From Nitrosospira briensis (GTDB lineage: Bacteria; Pseudomonadota; Gammaproteobacteria; Burkholderiales; Nitrosomonadaceae), in contig NZ_FOVJ01000002.1 in assembly GCF_900115125.1 (NCBI RefSeq), positions 372,001 through 436,000 on the forward strand: DNA of 64,000 nucleotides. The letters are read 5' to 3'. This document shows positions 1 through 8,465 of this stretch, in pieces. How positions within the stretch are numbered: the stretch's first letter is position 1; the number at the start of each line of letters is the position of its first letter. The notes beneath the pieces were generated by a model. The model was not told where the DNA came from. It did not search any database and was given only the letters and a program-made list of their open reading frames with translations. The position numbers were made by a program, and so were the translations under genes.

Positions 1-492
1 AAAGCCGCCTGCTTCCTGAAAAACCTCCCGCCGGACAAGAAACGCGTGACCCTGAAGGCGGTAGGTAGCAATGTAACCGCCGGGCCGCCGCAGGTATTGG
101 TCCATATCGTGCCTGGCATAGTCGTTGCCGCCAGGTATGACCACTGCGAGTTGAGGGTCAGCCGCCAGCGCTGCACAAAGCAGCGGCAGGAAATTCTGGT
201 TTACCGTGGTATCCGAATTGAGTACCAGCACGCAGAATGCATCAGACCGCTCGATTGCCTCATTCACGGAGGCGCCGAAGCCCCGATTGGTTTGCGCGTG
301 AAATACGTGAACGCGCTTGTACGGCAACTGGTCAAGCATCTCGCGGGTCTCAGCACCGGAGGCATCATCCTGTACGTAAAGGTTTCCTATTGATTCGCCG
401 AGGAAAGTAATGACGGAATCAATGCAGCGGCGGGTTAGCGCGGGCGCATTGTAGACCGGGATTACCACATCGATGGACGGCGTGGCCCGCAT
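1..492 (-). CDS. glycosyltransferase family 2 protein (3' end cut by window edge)
   Basis: Translating the minus strand from ATG at 492 gives an open frame to the left edge. It begins MRATPSIDVVIPVYNAP, the typical nucleotide-sugar binding start of a GT-A glycosyltransferase of family 2. It continues with QTNRGFGASVNEAIE and VLVLNSDTTVN, the latter resembling the DxD metal-binding region (here NSD). An AGGAGG lies 12 nt upstream of the ATG. The gene follows the next gene upstream (stop at 538-540) in the same frame with only 45 nt between, so the two are probably co-transcribed. The likely role is transfer of a sugar in surface polysaccharide assembly; acceptor and donor cannot be told. The C-terminus is outside the window. 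Confidence 0.8.
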   Translation of the reverse strand, partial: MRATPSIDVVIPVYNAPALTRRCIDSVITFLGESIGNLYVQDDASGAETREMLDQLPYKRVHVFHAQTNRGFGASVNEAIERSDAFCVLVLNSDTTVNQNFLPLLCAALAADPQLAVVIPGGNDYARHDMDQYLRRPGGYIATYRLQGHAFLVRREVFQEAGGF

Positions 493-537
493 ACGGCTCA
501 GTGTCCTCCTGGCAAAACTACTGGCGGAGCCATCCAA

Positions 538-1857
538 TCATGCGAAAGCAAGATTGGCGGCATCGTCATGCGGATGGGCTTTGGTGCCGGCCTTTTGCCG
601 TACCTGCGCCTCCAGCAGCGACACATAACGCGGGAGTACGTCTGGGTCCCCTACATCAATCATTTCCTTCAAAAAACGTTGACGATGTTCTTCTATATAA
701 AACGAATCGCAGCCGTGGGAAAGAAATCTTTCAATGTTTTTATAAACATCATCCCGGCACCGCAGTTCTGTCTCAGGCATGAATTCAGCCAGTGCGGAAC
801 GTCCCGCATGCAGATAGTCCGCCGCCAATACCGGCTTCCTTGTTTTGACCGCTTCAAACACAACCGAAGTCGCGAGATCGATGACGACATCTGACCAATT
901 CATGAGATAGATCGAATGAACGTCTCCCCCGGCCACGCTCAGGTTGGGCAAGCGCCGCAGGGAAAGATCCCTGGTCAGGGATTGCTGCCAGCCTCCGCGG
1001 GTATGCGGCTTGATCATCAGTTCCACCCCGGGAAAGCTGGTGACAATGCGCACCACCTCGCCCACTTCTTCCCAAAACGTGGAAAAATTGCTCTTTCTCA
1101 AAAATATTGCCACTTTGAGCTTGCTGTCAGAACGGCTCAAAGGCGAAGGCGGCATCAGTTGGGCCAGTTTCGCAAGCCATTCGTCGCAGTAGCGCGGCGA
1201 GCCCAATACGGCAAGCTTCCTGTTATCCATGAATGGACGAAAGCGCACCGAGCATAGCTCGTTCGGCACCACAACCCTTTCAAAAATCCCGGCGTTGGCG
1301 AACGTCGTGTCGGGTTCCAGGCGCAATTCCCGGCGCCGGATCAGCTGACTGGCATGAGGGCTATCGCCGTGCGGCAGCGATACCGTACCGAGACCCATGT
1401 CGCGAGCGGTTGATAGCATCACCTTGACCCATTCCACGCAGATCGATGAATTTCTTTCTATCCAGTCAAATACCACTACCCCTTGGTCATGGGGTCCAAA
1501 ACTTCGCGTCAATAAGCGTTTGGCGGTACTATGCCAGACCGGTTCACGCCGCTTGGCATCGTACCTCTTTGCCAACGCGTCCATGACCGGACCGATGAAG
1601 GGACGGCGCAAGCTACGGATCAATATCAGTGTTTGAAAAAACCATCTGGCAAGCTCGACAGGTGGAAGCACATCCGCGATGTATGCCATTCGCACATCAT
1701 CGAGCCCCTTCAGAAAGTTGATCCGGTAGTCGTTACGAAACCGCGAGTTTCCTATGAGCACAACATCGCAGGTATGCCCGGAATTGATCCACTTGTAGAT
1801 TACCGGTGTAATATGATCTATGTCGTTATAATGACGGAGGAAAAAAAGCGCTTTCAT
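538..1857 (-). CDS. putative GT-B type glycosyl/glycerophosphotransferase of a surface polysaccharide locus
   Basis: A 439-residue protein with no membrane helix or signal peptide that I can see. The C-terminal half holds LMIKPHTRGGW and then SDVVIDLATSVVFEA followed by KPVLAADYL. This pattern resembles the donor-binding half of CDP-glycerol glycerophosphotransferases and related GT-B enzymes (KPHP, then SD...SS..fEa...kPv). The N-terminus (MKALFFLRHYNDIDHITPVI) fits the first Rossmann strand. It lies directly upstream of a family 2 glycosyltransferase and is divergent from a sugar-acid cassette, so a role in capsule or O-antigen assembly is inferred. Exact substrate unknown. Start ATG at 1857 overlaps the stop of a possible small upstream reading frame (ATGA). 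Confidence 0.65.
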   Translation of the reverse strand: MKALFFLRHYNDIDHITPVIYKWINSGHTCDVVLIGNSRFRNDYRINFLKGLDDVRMAYIADVLPPVELARWFFQTLILIRSLRRPFIGPVMDALAKRYDAKRREPVWHSTAKRLLTRSFGPHDQGVVVFDWIERNSSICVEWVKVMLSTARDMGLGTVSLPHGDSPHASQLIRRRELRLEPDTTFANAGIFERVVVPNELCSVRFRPFMDNRKLAVLGSPRYCDEWLAKLAQLMPPSPLSRSDSKLKVAIFLRKSNFSTFWEEVGEVVRIVTSFPGVELMIKPHTRGGWQQSLTRDLSLRRLPNLSVAGGDVHSIYLMNWSDVVIDLATSVVFEAVKTRKPVLAADYLHAGRSALAEFMPETELRCRDDVYKNIERFLSHGCDSFYIEEHRQRFLKEMIDVGDPDVLPRYVSLLEAQVRQKAGTKAHPHDDAANLAFA

Positions 1858-2042
1858 CCCCGCATTCTCATCCTTCGCATGTCGGCAACAAGCGGTATAC
1901 CCATCATTTGATAGAGGATCCCATCGTGTTTCTGGTGGGGAAAAAGCGCGTAATTGTACACTGGCGAATACCCGTTTACTAGCACAGCCGCCGCTTTAAC
2001 TTTGCGGCAGTCTGTTAAAATAGAAAGCTGCTTCGGGTTCAT
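1854..2042 (-). CDS. possible small protein of 62 residues, coupled to the downstream transferase
   Basis: An ATG at 2042 is preceded by AGAGGA with 8 nt spacing, and the frame ends in a TGA that overlaps the ATG of the next gene in the ATGA arrangement typical of translational coupling. The peptide starts MNPKQLSILTDCRK and contains YALFPHQKHDG and YQMMGIPLVADM. I do not recognise the family. It has no signal peptide and ends in an Arg/Met-rich tail. The ribosome site and the overlap argue for a real gene; the absence of any known motif argues against. It could equally be leader sequence of the transferase mRNA. Confidence 0.3.
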   Translation of the reverse strand: MNPKQLSILTDCRKVKAAAVLVNGYSPVYNYALFPHQKHDGILYQMMGIPLVADMRRMRMRG

Positions 2043-2164
2043 GAGGGCATTCCTCTCTCTCCTGCGGCATAGTAACGATAAAGCCGATACGGGAATTCCC
2101 GTTATCACAACCCAAGTCCCGCTACCGGCAAAAGCTGATAAACGCCAAGGAACATGAACAACCA

Positions 2165-2923
2165 ATGAAAACAATTGCTGTAATACCGGCGCGGATGGGT
2201 TCGTCCCGTTTCCCCGGAAAACCGGTTGCAAAACTGTTGGGCCGGACAATGCTGGAACACGTTTACAAGCGCGTGGCGCTGAGCAACGTGCTCCATGCGA
2301 CTTACATTGCCACCTGCGACGAGGAAATCCGCAGAGTGGCGCAAGAATTCGGGGCTCCCGTCATTATGACAGCAGACACCCACGAAAGGGCGAGCGATCG
2401 CGTTGCCGAGGCGGCGGTCAAGATCGAAGCTGAACTTATCGTCATGGTACAAGGCGACGAACCCATGACACATCCGGATATGATTGACGCGGCGGTCGAA
2501 CCGTTCCGGCACGACCCGCAATTGGGCTGTGTAAATCTGGTGCGAGGCATTGACAACCCGGCCGACCTTCACGACTTCAACACAATCAAGGTTGTGATGA
2601 ATCAGCGGGGCGACGCCCTGTACATGTCGCGACAGCCGATACCGACTGCCCCGGCTTCCTCTCGCCCGAACTTTCCGCACGCGTTTGCCTACAAGCAGGT
2701 ATGTATTATCCCCTTCCGCCGCGAAACATTATTTGAATTCGCCCGCCTGCCCTCTACGCCCCTGGAAAAACTGGAATCCGTTGACATGCTGCGATTACTG
2801 GAGCACGGTTACCGGGTGAAGATGGTGAGAACCGAGTTCAACACCCAGGCGGTCGACACGCCGGCCGATCTGGAGCGAGTCGCCAGGCTGATGAAAGCCG
2901 ATCCCTTGCTCACCTCATACTGA
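2165..2923 (+). CDS. kdsB: KdsB-family CMP-keto-deoxy-sugar synthetase (3-deoxy-manno-octulosonate cytidylyltransferase-like)
   Basis: A 252-residue cytidylyltransferase. The N-terminal IPARMGSSRFPGKPVAKLLG is the CTP-binding signature of the family; QGDEPMTHPDMI matches the QGDEP motif and YMSRQPIP the later SR.PIP motif. The length matches KdsB. The family couples CTP with KDO or a related ulosonic acid to give the CMP-sugar used by a glycosyltransferase. It heads a tight plus-strand cassette (aldolase, dehydrogenase, epimerase, HAD phosphatase). This may therefore be a dedicated paralogue for an unusual sugar acid and not the housekeeping lipid A enzyme, and the gene symbol is given on family grounds only. 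Start ATG at 2165; the Shine-Dalgarno (AAGGAA) lies rather far upstream. Confidence 0.85.
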   Translation: MKTIAVIPARMGSSRFPGKPVAKLLGRTMLEHVYKRVALSNVLHATYIATCDEEIRRVAQEFGAPVIMTADTHERASDRVAEAAVKIEAELIVMVQGDEPMTHPDMIDAAVEPFRHDPQLGCVNLVRGIDNPADLHDFNTIKVVMNQRGDALYMSRQPIPTAPASSRPNFPHAFAYKQVCIIPFRRETLFEFARLPSTPLEKLESVDMLRLLEHGYRVKMVRTEFNTQAVDTPADLERVARLMKADPLLTSY

Positions 2924-2972
2924 GCCCGGCCTTTCCCGGACACCTTCAGGAAGTCTTCTAAAGGAAGTACTC

Positions 2973-3734
2973 ATGCAATTAAAATCGAAACTTGCGCGGA
3001 ATGCGTTAACCATCGGGTCGTGGATCACGCTGGGGCATCCGGCCATCGCCGAGATCATGGCGGCGGCCGGGTTTGACTGGCTCGTGCTGGATACCGAGCA
3101 CAGCGTGCTGGAACTGAGCGAGGTTCAAATACTGATCCAGGCACTGGACGGGCAAGGATGTCCGGCAATCGTGCGGCTGACGTCGAACCATCCCGACCAG
3201 ATCAAGCGTGTCATGGACGCCGGCGCAACGGGCGTAATGGTGCCGATGATCAAAACCTCGGCCGATGCCGAGGCTGCCGTCCAGGCAGTCTACTATCCAC
3301 CCCGGGGCGCGCGGGGAGTGGGTCTCGCCCGAGCACAGGGTTATGGTGCACGATTTAAACAATACCGGCTCTGGCTGGATGATAATGCGATCATTGTAGC
3401 CATGATCGAGCATATCGATGCTGTCAACGCCATCGACTCCATTCTTTCCGTACCCGGAATTGACGCCTATATCATAGGTCCCTACGACCTGTCCGGTTCC
3501 ATGGGACGTCCTGGCGAACTCGATTACCCGGAAGTGCAGACGGCCATAGCTCGCGTACTGGAAGCTGGACGCCGCCTCGGCAAGCCGGGGGGGATTCATG
3601 TAGTGGAACCCGATCCCGATCAGTTGCGTCGAAACATCCAGGCCGGCTTCAATTTTCTTGGCTACGGCCTGGACATCCGCATCCTCGACACGCTATGCCG
3701 GAGTCACATGCAAAATATAAGGGAAGGTCTATGA
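2973..3734 (+). CDS. HpcH/HpaI family aldolase
   Basis: A 253-residue metal-dependent class II aldolase that joins or splits pyruvate and an aldehyde. Family features are WLVLDTEHS near residue 31 (acidic metal-site region), TGVMVPMIKTSADA and IIGPYDLSGSMG near the C-terminal half. Known members cut 2-keto-3-deoxy acids such as 4-hydroxy-2-ketoheptanedioate or 2-keto-3-deoxy-rhamnonate; the reverse reaction makes a 2-keto-3-deoxy acid. AAGGAAG precedes the ATG. The stop overlaps the next start (ATGA at 3731-3734). Placed between a CMP-sugar synthetase and a dehydrogenase, it probably serves synthesis of a sugar acid and not aromatic catabolism. Confidence 0.85.
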   Translation: MQLKSKLARNALTIGSWITLGHPAIAEIMAAAGFDWLVLDTEHSVLELSEVQILIQALDGQGCPAIVRLTSNHPDQIKRVMDAGATGVMVPMIKTSADAEAAVQAVYYPPRGARGVGLARAQGYGARFKQYRLWLDDNAIIVAMIEHIDAVNAIDSILSVPGIDAYIIGPYDLSGSMGRPGELDYPEVQTAIARVLEAGRRLGKPGGIHVVEPDPDQLRRNIQAGFNFLGYGLDIRILDTLCRSHMQNIREGL

Positions 3735-4669
3735 ACAAATTCATCATTTCCACCTCGTCGTTCGATGTGGACAACAATCCGCCTATCCAGCATCTGCTAA
3801 AAAAGGGTATGCGTATAACGGCCAACAGTTACGGACGCAAGCTTACAGAAGATGAAGTCATCGCGCTGCTGGGGAAGGATACGGTCGGGATGATCGCGGG
3901 CATAGAACCGCTCACGGAACGCGTTTTCGCTTCCGCCAGCAGCTTGAAAGTGATATCCCGCTGCGGGAGCGGCCTGGATAGCGTAGATCTTGCCGCTGCG
4001 GAGCGCCATGGTATTACTGTTTTAAATACGCCGGAAGCACCCGCCCAGGCAGTGGCCGAGCTTACCCTGGCCTTGATATTGACGATTTCCAGAAAGATAT
4101 GCGAGACTGACAGGCTGGTCCGCGCGGGACAATGGCCACGAACGCAAGGACGGTTGCTTGCCGCACAGCGAGTGGGCATCGTGGGCCTGGGAAGAGTTGG
4201 CGGACGTGTTGCGCGCCTGTGCCAGGCATTCGGCGCCGAAGTGGTGGCGCACGATTCATACGTGCAGCGCTCGCCGGAAGGGGTAGAATTGGTACCCTTG
4301 AAAAAGCTTCTGGCGGAGGCAGACATCGTCACCCTGCATCTGACGTATGACCGCGACACACATCATCTGGTGAATAAGGAAGCTTTGGCACAGATGAAGC
4401 GCGGCGCTGTCGTGATAAACACAGCGCGGGGCGGTCTTATAGATGAGGCCGCGCTGGCGGAAGCTTTGAAATCCGGGCAGCTGAGTGCAGCCGCTCTCGA
4501 TGTCTTCGAGCAGGAACCGTACCAAGGCCCTCTCGTGGAATGCGAAAACGCGATTCTCACCTCACACGTCGGCTCCCTTGCCAGAGAATCGCGCTACCGC
4601 ATGGAGGTTGAAGCCGCGGAGAATCTGCTGCGAGGCCTGACCGAAGCCGGCGTTATCGAAAACGGATAA
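3731..4669 (+). CDS. D-2-hydroxyacid dehydrogenase (phosphoglycerate dehydrogenase-like)
   Basis: I take the ATG at 3731 as start: it overlaps the aldolase stop (ATGA) and has GGGAAGG in front; an upstream in-frame start at 3695 would lie inside the aldolase. The 312-residue protein has the NAD-binding loop GIVGLGRVGGRVA, the substrate/NAD motif VVINTARGGLID, the DVFEQEP motif and a C-terminal SHVGSL, the usual position of the catalytic His. It lacks the ACT regulatory domain of long SerA enzymes. It reduces a 2-keto acid or oxidises a D-2-hydroxy acid with NAD(H). Position inside the sugar-acid cassette suggests work on an intermediate of that pathway. Confidence 0.85.
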   Translation: MNKFIISTSSFDVDNNPPIQHLLKKGMRITANSYGRKLTEDEVIALLGKDTVGMIAGIEPLTERVFASASSLKVISRCGSGLDSVDLAAAERHGITVLNTPEAPAQAVAELTLALILTISRKICETDRLVRAGQWPRTQGRLLAAQRVGIVGLGRVGGRVARLCQAFGAEVVAHDSYVQRSPEGVELVPLKKLLAEADIVTLHLTYDRDTHHLVNKEALAQMKRGAVVINTARGGLIDEAALAEALKSGQLSAAALDVFEQEPYQGPLVECENAILTSHVGSLARESRYRMEVEAAENLLRGLTEAGVIENG

Positions 4670-4676
4670 ACAGGGA

Positions 4677-5606
4677 ATGTCGAACGAAATCGCTATTGTC
4701 TATGGCGCCAGTGGCTTTCTTGGCAGTCACGTGGCGGACGCACTGTCCGCGGCGGGCTACCGGGTGCGCCTGTTTGATCGTTGCCCCTCGCGCTACCAGC
4801 GAGGCGACCAGGAAATGATCATCGGCGATATCATGGACCTTGCCCAAGTGACGGAAGCGGCCAAAGGCGCCGCCGTAGTCTATAATTTTGCCGCCATCGC
4901 GGATATTGATGAAGCCCACGACAAGCCGTTGGCTACTGCAACAATCAACGTGCTCGGCAATATGCACGCGCTGGAAGCAGCCCGCCTCGCTGGGGCACGC
5001 CGCTTTGTTTTTGCCAGCACCATTTACGTCTACTCCGAGTCGGGTTCTTTTTACCGGGCCAGCAAGCAAGCGGCGGAACGCTTCATCGAAACCTATAATG
5101 AACGTTACGGGCTGGACTACAGTATCTTGCGCTATGGGTCGTTATATGGGCGGCGCGCCGACACGCGCAATGGTATCTACCGGATGCTGCATGAAGCTGT
5201 GGAGCGGCATTCGATTACTTATCACGGTACTGGCGAGGCGATTCGCGAGTACATCCATGTGGAGGACGCGGCACGCATGAGCGTACAGGTGCTTGCTCCG
5301 GAGTTTGCAAACCGCCATCTGCTTTTGACCGGGCAGGAGCGGCTGCGGATCAGGGATGTCATGACGATGATTTCGGAAATCATGCCTTGGAAAATCAATC
5401 TGCATTTTGACGAGGCACGGGCGGGGCATCACTATGAAGTGACACCTTACGCGTTCCAGCCCCGCATCGGCCACAAGCTGGTGCTCAACGAGCATGTCGA
5501 TCTGGGCCAGGGCCTGCTGGACTGTCTCCGGGATATACACAAAAGCATGCATCACTCCGGTAAAGATGATGAGGCGACGCCCTTGGCGTCTGACAATAAA
5601 GCATGA
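4677..5606 (+). CDS. NAD-dependent epimerase/dehydratase (extended SDR)
   Basis: A 309-residue extended short-chain dehydrogenase. The N-terminal YGASGFLGSHVADAL is the NAD(P)-binding GxxGxxG motif, and YRASKQAAERFIETY is the catalytic YxxxK. It probably oxidises, epimerises or dehydrates a nucleotide-linked or free sugar. Seven nucleotides separate it from the dehydrogenase stop, and its own stop overlaps the next ATG (ATGA at 5603-5606), so the cassette is translated as a unit. The sugar substrate cannot be read from the sequence. Confidence 0.85.
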   Translation: MSNEIAIVYGASGFLGSHVADALSAAGYRVRLFDRCPSRYQRGDQEMIIGDIMDLAQVTEAAKGAAVVYNFAAIADIDEAHDKPLATATINVLGNMHALEAARLAGARRFVFASTIYVYSESGSFYRASKQAAERFIETYNERYGLDYSILRYGSLYGRRADTRNGIYRMLHEAVERHSITYHGTGEAIREYIHVEDAARMSVQVLAPEFANRHLLLTGQERLRIRDVMTMISEIMPWKINLHFDEARAGHHYEVTPYAFQPRIGHKLVLNEHVDLGQGLLDCLRDIHKSMHHSGKDDEATPLASDNKA

Positions 5607-6244
5607 AGCGAGTAGCATGGCAGGCCATCATTTTCGATTTTGACGGAGTGGTGGTTGAATCCGGTGAAATCAAGACGCAAGCATTTGCCAATCTCTATCA
5701 AGGGTACGGCGAAACAGTGATGGCCGCGGTAGTGCAGTACCACACCTTGAACGGCGGCATGTCGCGCTATCAGAAATTCCGTTATTTTCAGGAAACGCTT
5801 CTGGAGAAACCCCCGCTCACGCCGGAGGAAGAGCAACAGCTCGACCGGCGTTTTTCGGAACTGGTGGTCGAGGCAGTGATTGCAAGCGAGGCAGTGCCGG
5901 GCGCCGCCGAACTGATTCGTAAAGAGGCCGAAAGAATACCTTTATTTGTCGCATCGGGCACGCCGGAAACTGAGCTGAATAACATCGTCATCCGGCGCGG
6001 TCTCGCCTCCTATTTTACCGCGGTGCGCGGCTCTCCCACCCCTAAGCAGAAGTTGATAGCCGATATTCTCGCATCGCACTCCCTCTTGGCCGAGCGGGTG
6101 CTGATGATAGGCGATGCTCTGATAGATTATCAAAGTGCGCGCGTTAATAACGTTTCATTTCTGGGGCGTGTGCGGCCGGGGGATGAAAATCCCTTTCCGG
6201 CGCATGTGGACGTTCTACCCGATCTGAGCCCATTGCTCACCTGA
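5603..6244 (+). CDS. HAD-superfamily phosphatase
   Basis: A 213-residue haloacid dehalogenase-type hydrolase with motif I FDFDGVVVES (nucleophile Asp plus acid/base Asp), motif II VASGTP, a Lys in TPKQKL as motif III and GDALIDYQSA as motif IV. A helical cap of about 60 residues sits between motifs I and II (subclass I, phosphoglycolate-phosphatase-like). In a pathway with an aldolase and a CMP-sugar synthetase, it would remove the phosphate from a sugar-acid phosphate before CMP activation, much as KdsC does for KDO; that comparison is inference. Last gene of the cassette; the next gene is convergent. Confidence 0.85.
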   Translation: MKRVAWQAIIFDFDGVVVESGEIKTQAFANLYQGYGETVMAAVVQYHTLNGGMSRYQKFRYFQETLLEKPPLTPEEEQQLDRRFSELVVEAVIASEAVPGAAELIRKEAERIPLFVASGTPETELNNIVIRRGLASYFTAVRGSPTPKQKLIADILASHSLLAERVLMIGDALIDYQSARVNNVSFLGRVRPGDENPFPAHVDVLPDLSPLLT

Positions 6245-6319
6245 GCAGGCCAACCGGTGTATCAGTCAGATCAACACGGCAATTCGGCCCGCGTGTCACC
6301 GCATCCCGACGCAAGGCGA

Positions 6320-7291
6320 TCACCGCATCAGCCCGCGCCGCAATAACTGCCAGGAGACTTTGAAACCCCACAGCACCGGGTGTCGCCGCAACAAGGGAGT
6401 GACTTCAACGCGAACTCCGGTATGACGCTCGATTTTCCAGGCGGCGTAATTGATGCTGTCGTGAAAGGTAAATGCGGCCTTTGTCAGCCGCAGCACGGAC
6501 AGGACTTTTCCCTGCCAGCGGCGTAACCGCCAATGCCTCAGAGAACGCCGATGATCTGCTGCACTAATCAGGCAGCGGTAATTTCCATCCGCCAGTACCT
6601 CCAGTTCCGCCTCCAGCGCTGGCGCGGCCTGCCGGGTTAATCGCACATACTCATCTGGATTGAACTGGGCAAGCTGACGCGCCCGTCCCGCCCGCTCAGG
6701 CCGCAATTCGGCCGCATAAGTTTGCGTCAAACCGTTGGTCCAGATCGTCTCGGCATCTACCATGGGGGCGTTCAGCGTCGGCAGAGTGGACTTGAGAAAC
6801 GTTATCACCGCTTGTGCCAGCGCACGGCATATGCGCTTGCGGATAACCTCATCGCGAGCATATAACAATCGCGTGGGTTGAGCGAAGCGCGCCCATAGAT
6901 AGGGGTGAAACCAATGCCCGGTCCCTTGTTCGAAATCCGCCACCGAAACCACCGCATATTTGGCGCGAAACTTTTTTTCCTGCTGCGATGCCTCTAAATA
7001 AAAGACGTTCGGAGGCAACCAGGCATTAAGGTAACCCAGATAGCGCTCCGGGTATGCACTCCGGTAGTTGTTCACCACAGCATAAAAATCCACGACCCCG
7101 TCCCCAATTTCCGGGGAGCGCAAGCAGGAACCGTAAAGAAGAACGGCTTCAAGCGAGGAGCCGAAGCGTAACTTCAATGCTTCAACGAGGATGAAAAAAT
7201 CCGCTGATACAGCCAATGAACTCAGGCCGGCCATCTCCGACACCAGACCATCCGGGAGTTGTCGATCATCTGTTGATGTGCGATCCGCCAT
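6320..7291 (-). CDS. Tam41-like phosphatidate/lipid-phosphate cytidylyltransferase
   Basis: A 323-residue soluble protein. LLYGSCLRSPEIGDG then VVDFYAVV resembles the GS...D.D nucleotidyltransferase core. LPPNVFYLEA, AKYAVVSVADF and YLWARFAQPTRLLY recall the LPPNV.y, KyGv and Y..GRl.KPv segments of mitochondrial Tam41, which makes CDP-diacylglycerol from phosphatidic acid and CTP. It starts one base after the stop of a lipid-kinase gene, so the two form a kinase-then-cytidylyltransferase pair. The C-terminal 90 residues are basic and may contact the membrane. Substrate could be phosphatidate or another lipid phosphate such as ceramide-1-phosphate; the sequence does not decide. Confidence 0.65.
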   Translation of the reverse strand: MADRTSTDDRQLPDGLVSEMAGLSSLAVSADFFILVEALKLRFGSSLEAVLLYGSCLRSPEIGDGVVDFYAVVNNYRSAYPERYLGYLNAWLPPNVFYLEASQQEKKFRAKYAVVSVADFEQGTGHWFHPYLWARFAQPTRLLYARDEVIRKRICRALAQAVITFLKSTLPTLNAPMVDAETIWTNGLTQTYAAELRPERAGRARQLAQFNPDEYVRLTRQAAPALEAELEVLADGNYRCLISAADHRRSLRHWRLRRWQGKVLSVLRLTKAAFTFHDSINYAAWKIERHTGVRVEVTPLLRRHPVLWGFKVSWQLLRRGLMR

Positions 7292-7292
7292 G

Positions 7293-8306
7293 TTACGAGT
7301 CAGCGTTTCCGCTATCCGCTACCAGAAAATTGATCGGGCCGACCGCCGAAAGGCGCAGGGGCCCACCGTGACTCGTCGCCCGATAGGACTCACCGTCGAC
7401 GATGTACTCATCATCTACGAGCAATTCCAGCGTTCTGGTATTGCTGCTGTAATAACCATCCCGTTCCTCGAGAACGCTACCCCGGCCAGAAAGCAGCTGC
7501 AACAACGAACGCAAGGGACGCTTTCGTTGCTGCCGGACAAATGTCACATGCAGCGGCTCCCGTTCTCGCCCCCAGTATGGACGCATGCCAAACAGCAGGC
7601 GATCAAGGGTGCTGGCGAAAAGAAACGCATAGGATCCATGATGCAGTTCGATACCCTGCTCGATGACCGACATCTGAACCGGCGCCCAAGCGCCTTGACG
7701 GCGCCCCATTAATGCACCGGCAAGATAACCCAGCATTATGATGGCTGAATAAACTTCCCCTGTGACGCCGAGTTGCTTGATTCTGCCCTGGGAAAATATG
7801 ACAGCACGGGCAATAAGACCAATGCCGAAGAACATGCCATAAACGTTGGCGGCTCCTGCCTGTTCAATGCATAAAACGTGACGCTGTAGCAAAACAGGCA
7901 GGGTCCGGCCCTGCAAGCACTTGCTTAACTTCCGCAGGACATGTTCCGGTTTGCCGTGAATGCCCATATCCAGCGCCGTCATGTTGGTGGTTCCACCAGG
8001 AACGACAGTCAAAACCGGCCAATTGGCCATGGGCCTTGTGGTAAATAAATGATTCAACACCGCCTGCACCGTGCCGTCCCCGCCGACGATCACCAGCAAA
8101 TCAGTATCCTCTTGCAGAAAAGCATCGACAGATGCATTAATCTCTGCCGCACTGGTCGCTTCCCGGGAAGCGGCATTGGGAAATCCGGTCAATTCGTGCC
8201 TTATCGCATCCCTGCGCTTGCGTATGCGGCCGCTCATCGGATTGAACAGAAACCCTACAGTGGCTGACCCTTCTCTGAACCTTTCAATTCTTGATTGTTC
8301 TATCAT
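7293..8306 (-). CDS. DAGK-family lipid kinase
   Basis: A 337-residue protein with the diacylglycerol-kinase catalytic fold. VGFLFNPMSGR is the first ATP-site strand, LLVIVGGDGTVQAVLN carries the GGDGT signature, and VPGGTTNMTALDMGI replaces the common GTxND loop with GTTNM. The family (DAGK, YegS, sphingosine and ceramide kinases) phosphorylates a lipid hydroxyl with ATP. The Asn-Asp to Asn-Met change may mark a different lipid substrate. It stands between lptG and the Tam41-like gene on the same strand. Gene context with a KAS, an ACP and a GNAT-fold protein makes a lipid other than ordinary diacylglycerol plausible. Confidence 0.8.
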   Translation of the reverse strand: MIEQSRIERFREGSATVGFLFNPMSGRIRKRRDAIRHELTGFPNAASREATSAAEINASVDAFLQEDTDLLVIVGGDGTVQAVLNHLFTTRPMANWPVLTVVPGGTTNMTALDMGIHGKPEHVLRKLSKCLQGRTLPVLLQRHVLCIEQAGAANVYGMFFGIGLIARAVIFSQGRIKQLGVTGEVYSAIIMLGYLAGALMGRRQGAWAPVQMSVIEQGIELHHGSYAFLFASTLDRLLFGMRPYWGREREPLHVTFVRQQRKRPLRSLLQLLSGRGSVLEERDGYYSSNTRTLELLVDDEYIVDGESYRATSHGGPLRLSAVGPINFLVADSGNADS

Positions 8307-8465
8307 TCAAATCCGATCTGAGTACTGCACCCTGCCGCATTTGGCCAAGGCTTTGTTCAAGGCAAGCCGCGCAGATTACAACATATGTCAGGTTGGCGCC
8401 ACAGCAACAGCTCATCCACATGAGACAGGGAAGAGCGGCTCTTATAACTGCATGATGAGCAGCGG

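Noticed and set aside
2155-2168. Four-codon mini-ORF (ATG AAC AAC CAA TGA) overlapping the kdsB start
   Set aside because: Its ribosome site is too close to its ATG; too short to judge.
2043-2249. Upstream extension of the small ORF at 1854-2042 across the kdsB start
   Set aside because: It overlaps the start of kdsB in antisense and its sequence has no family features; the internal ATG at 2042 has the better ribosome site.
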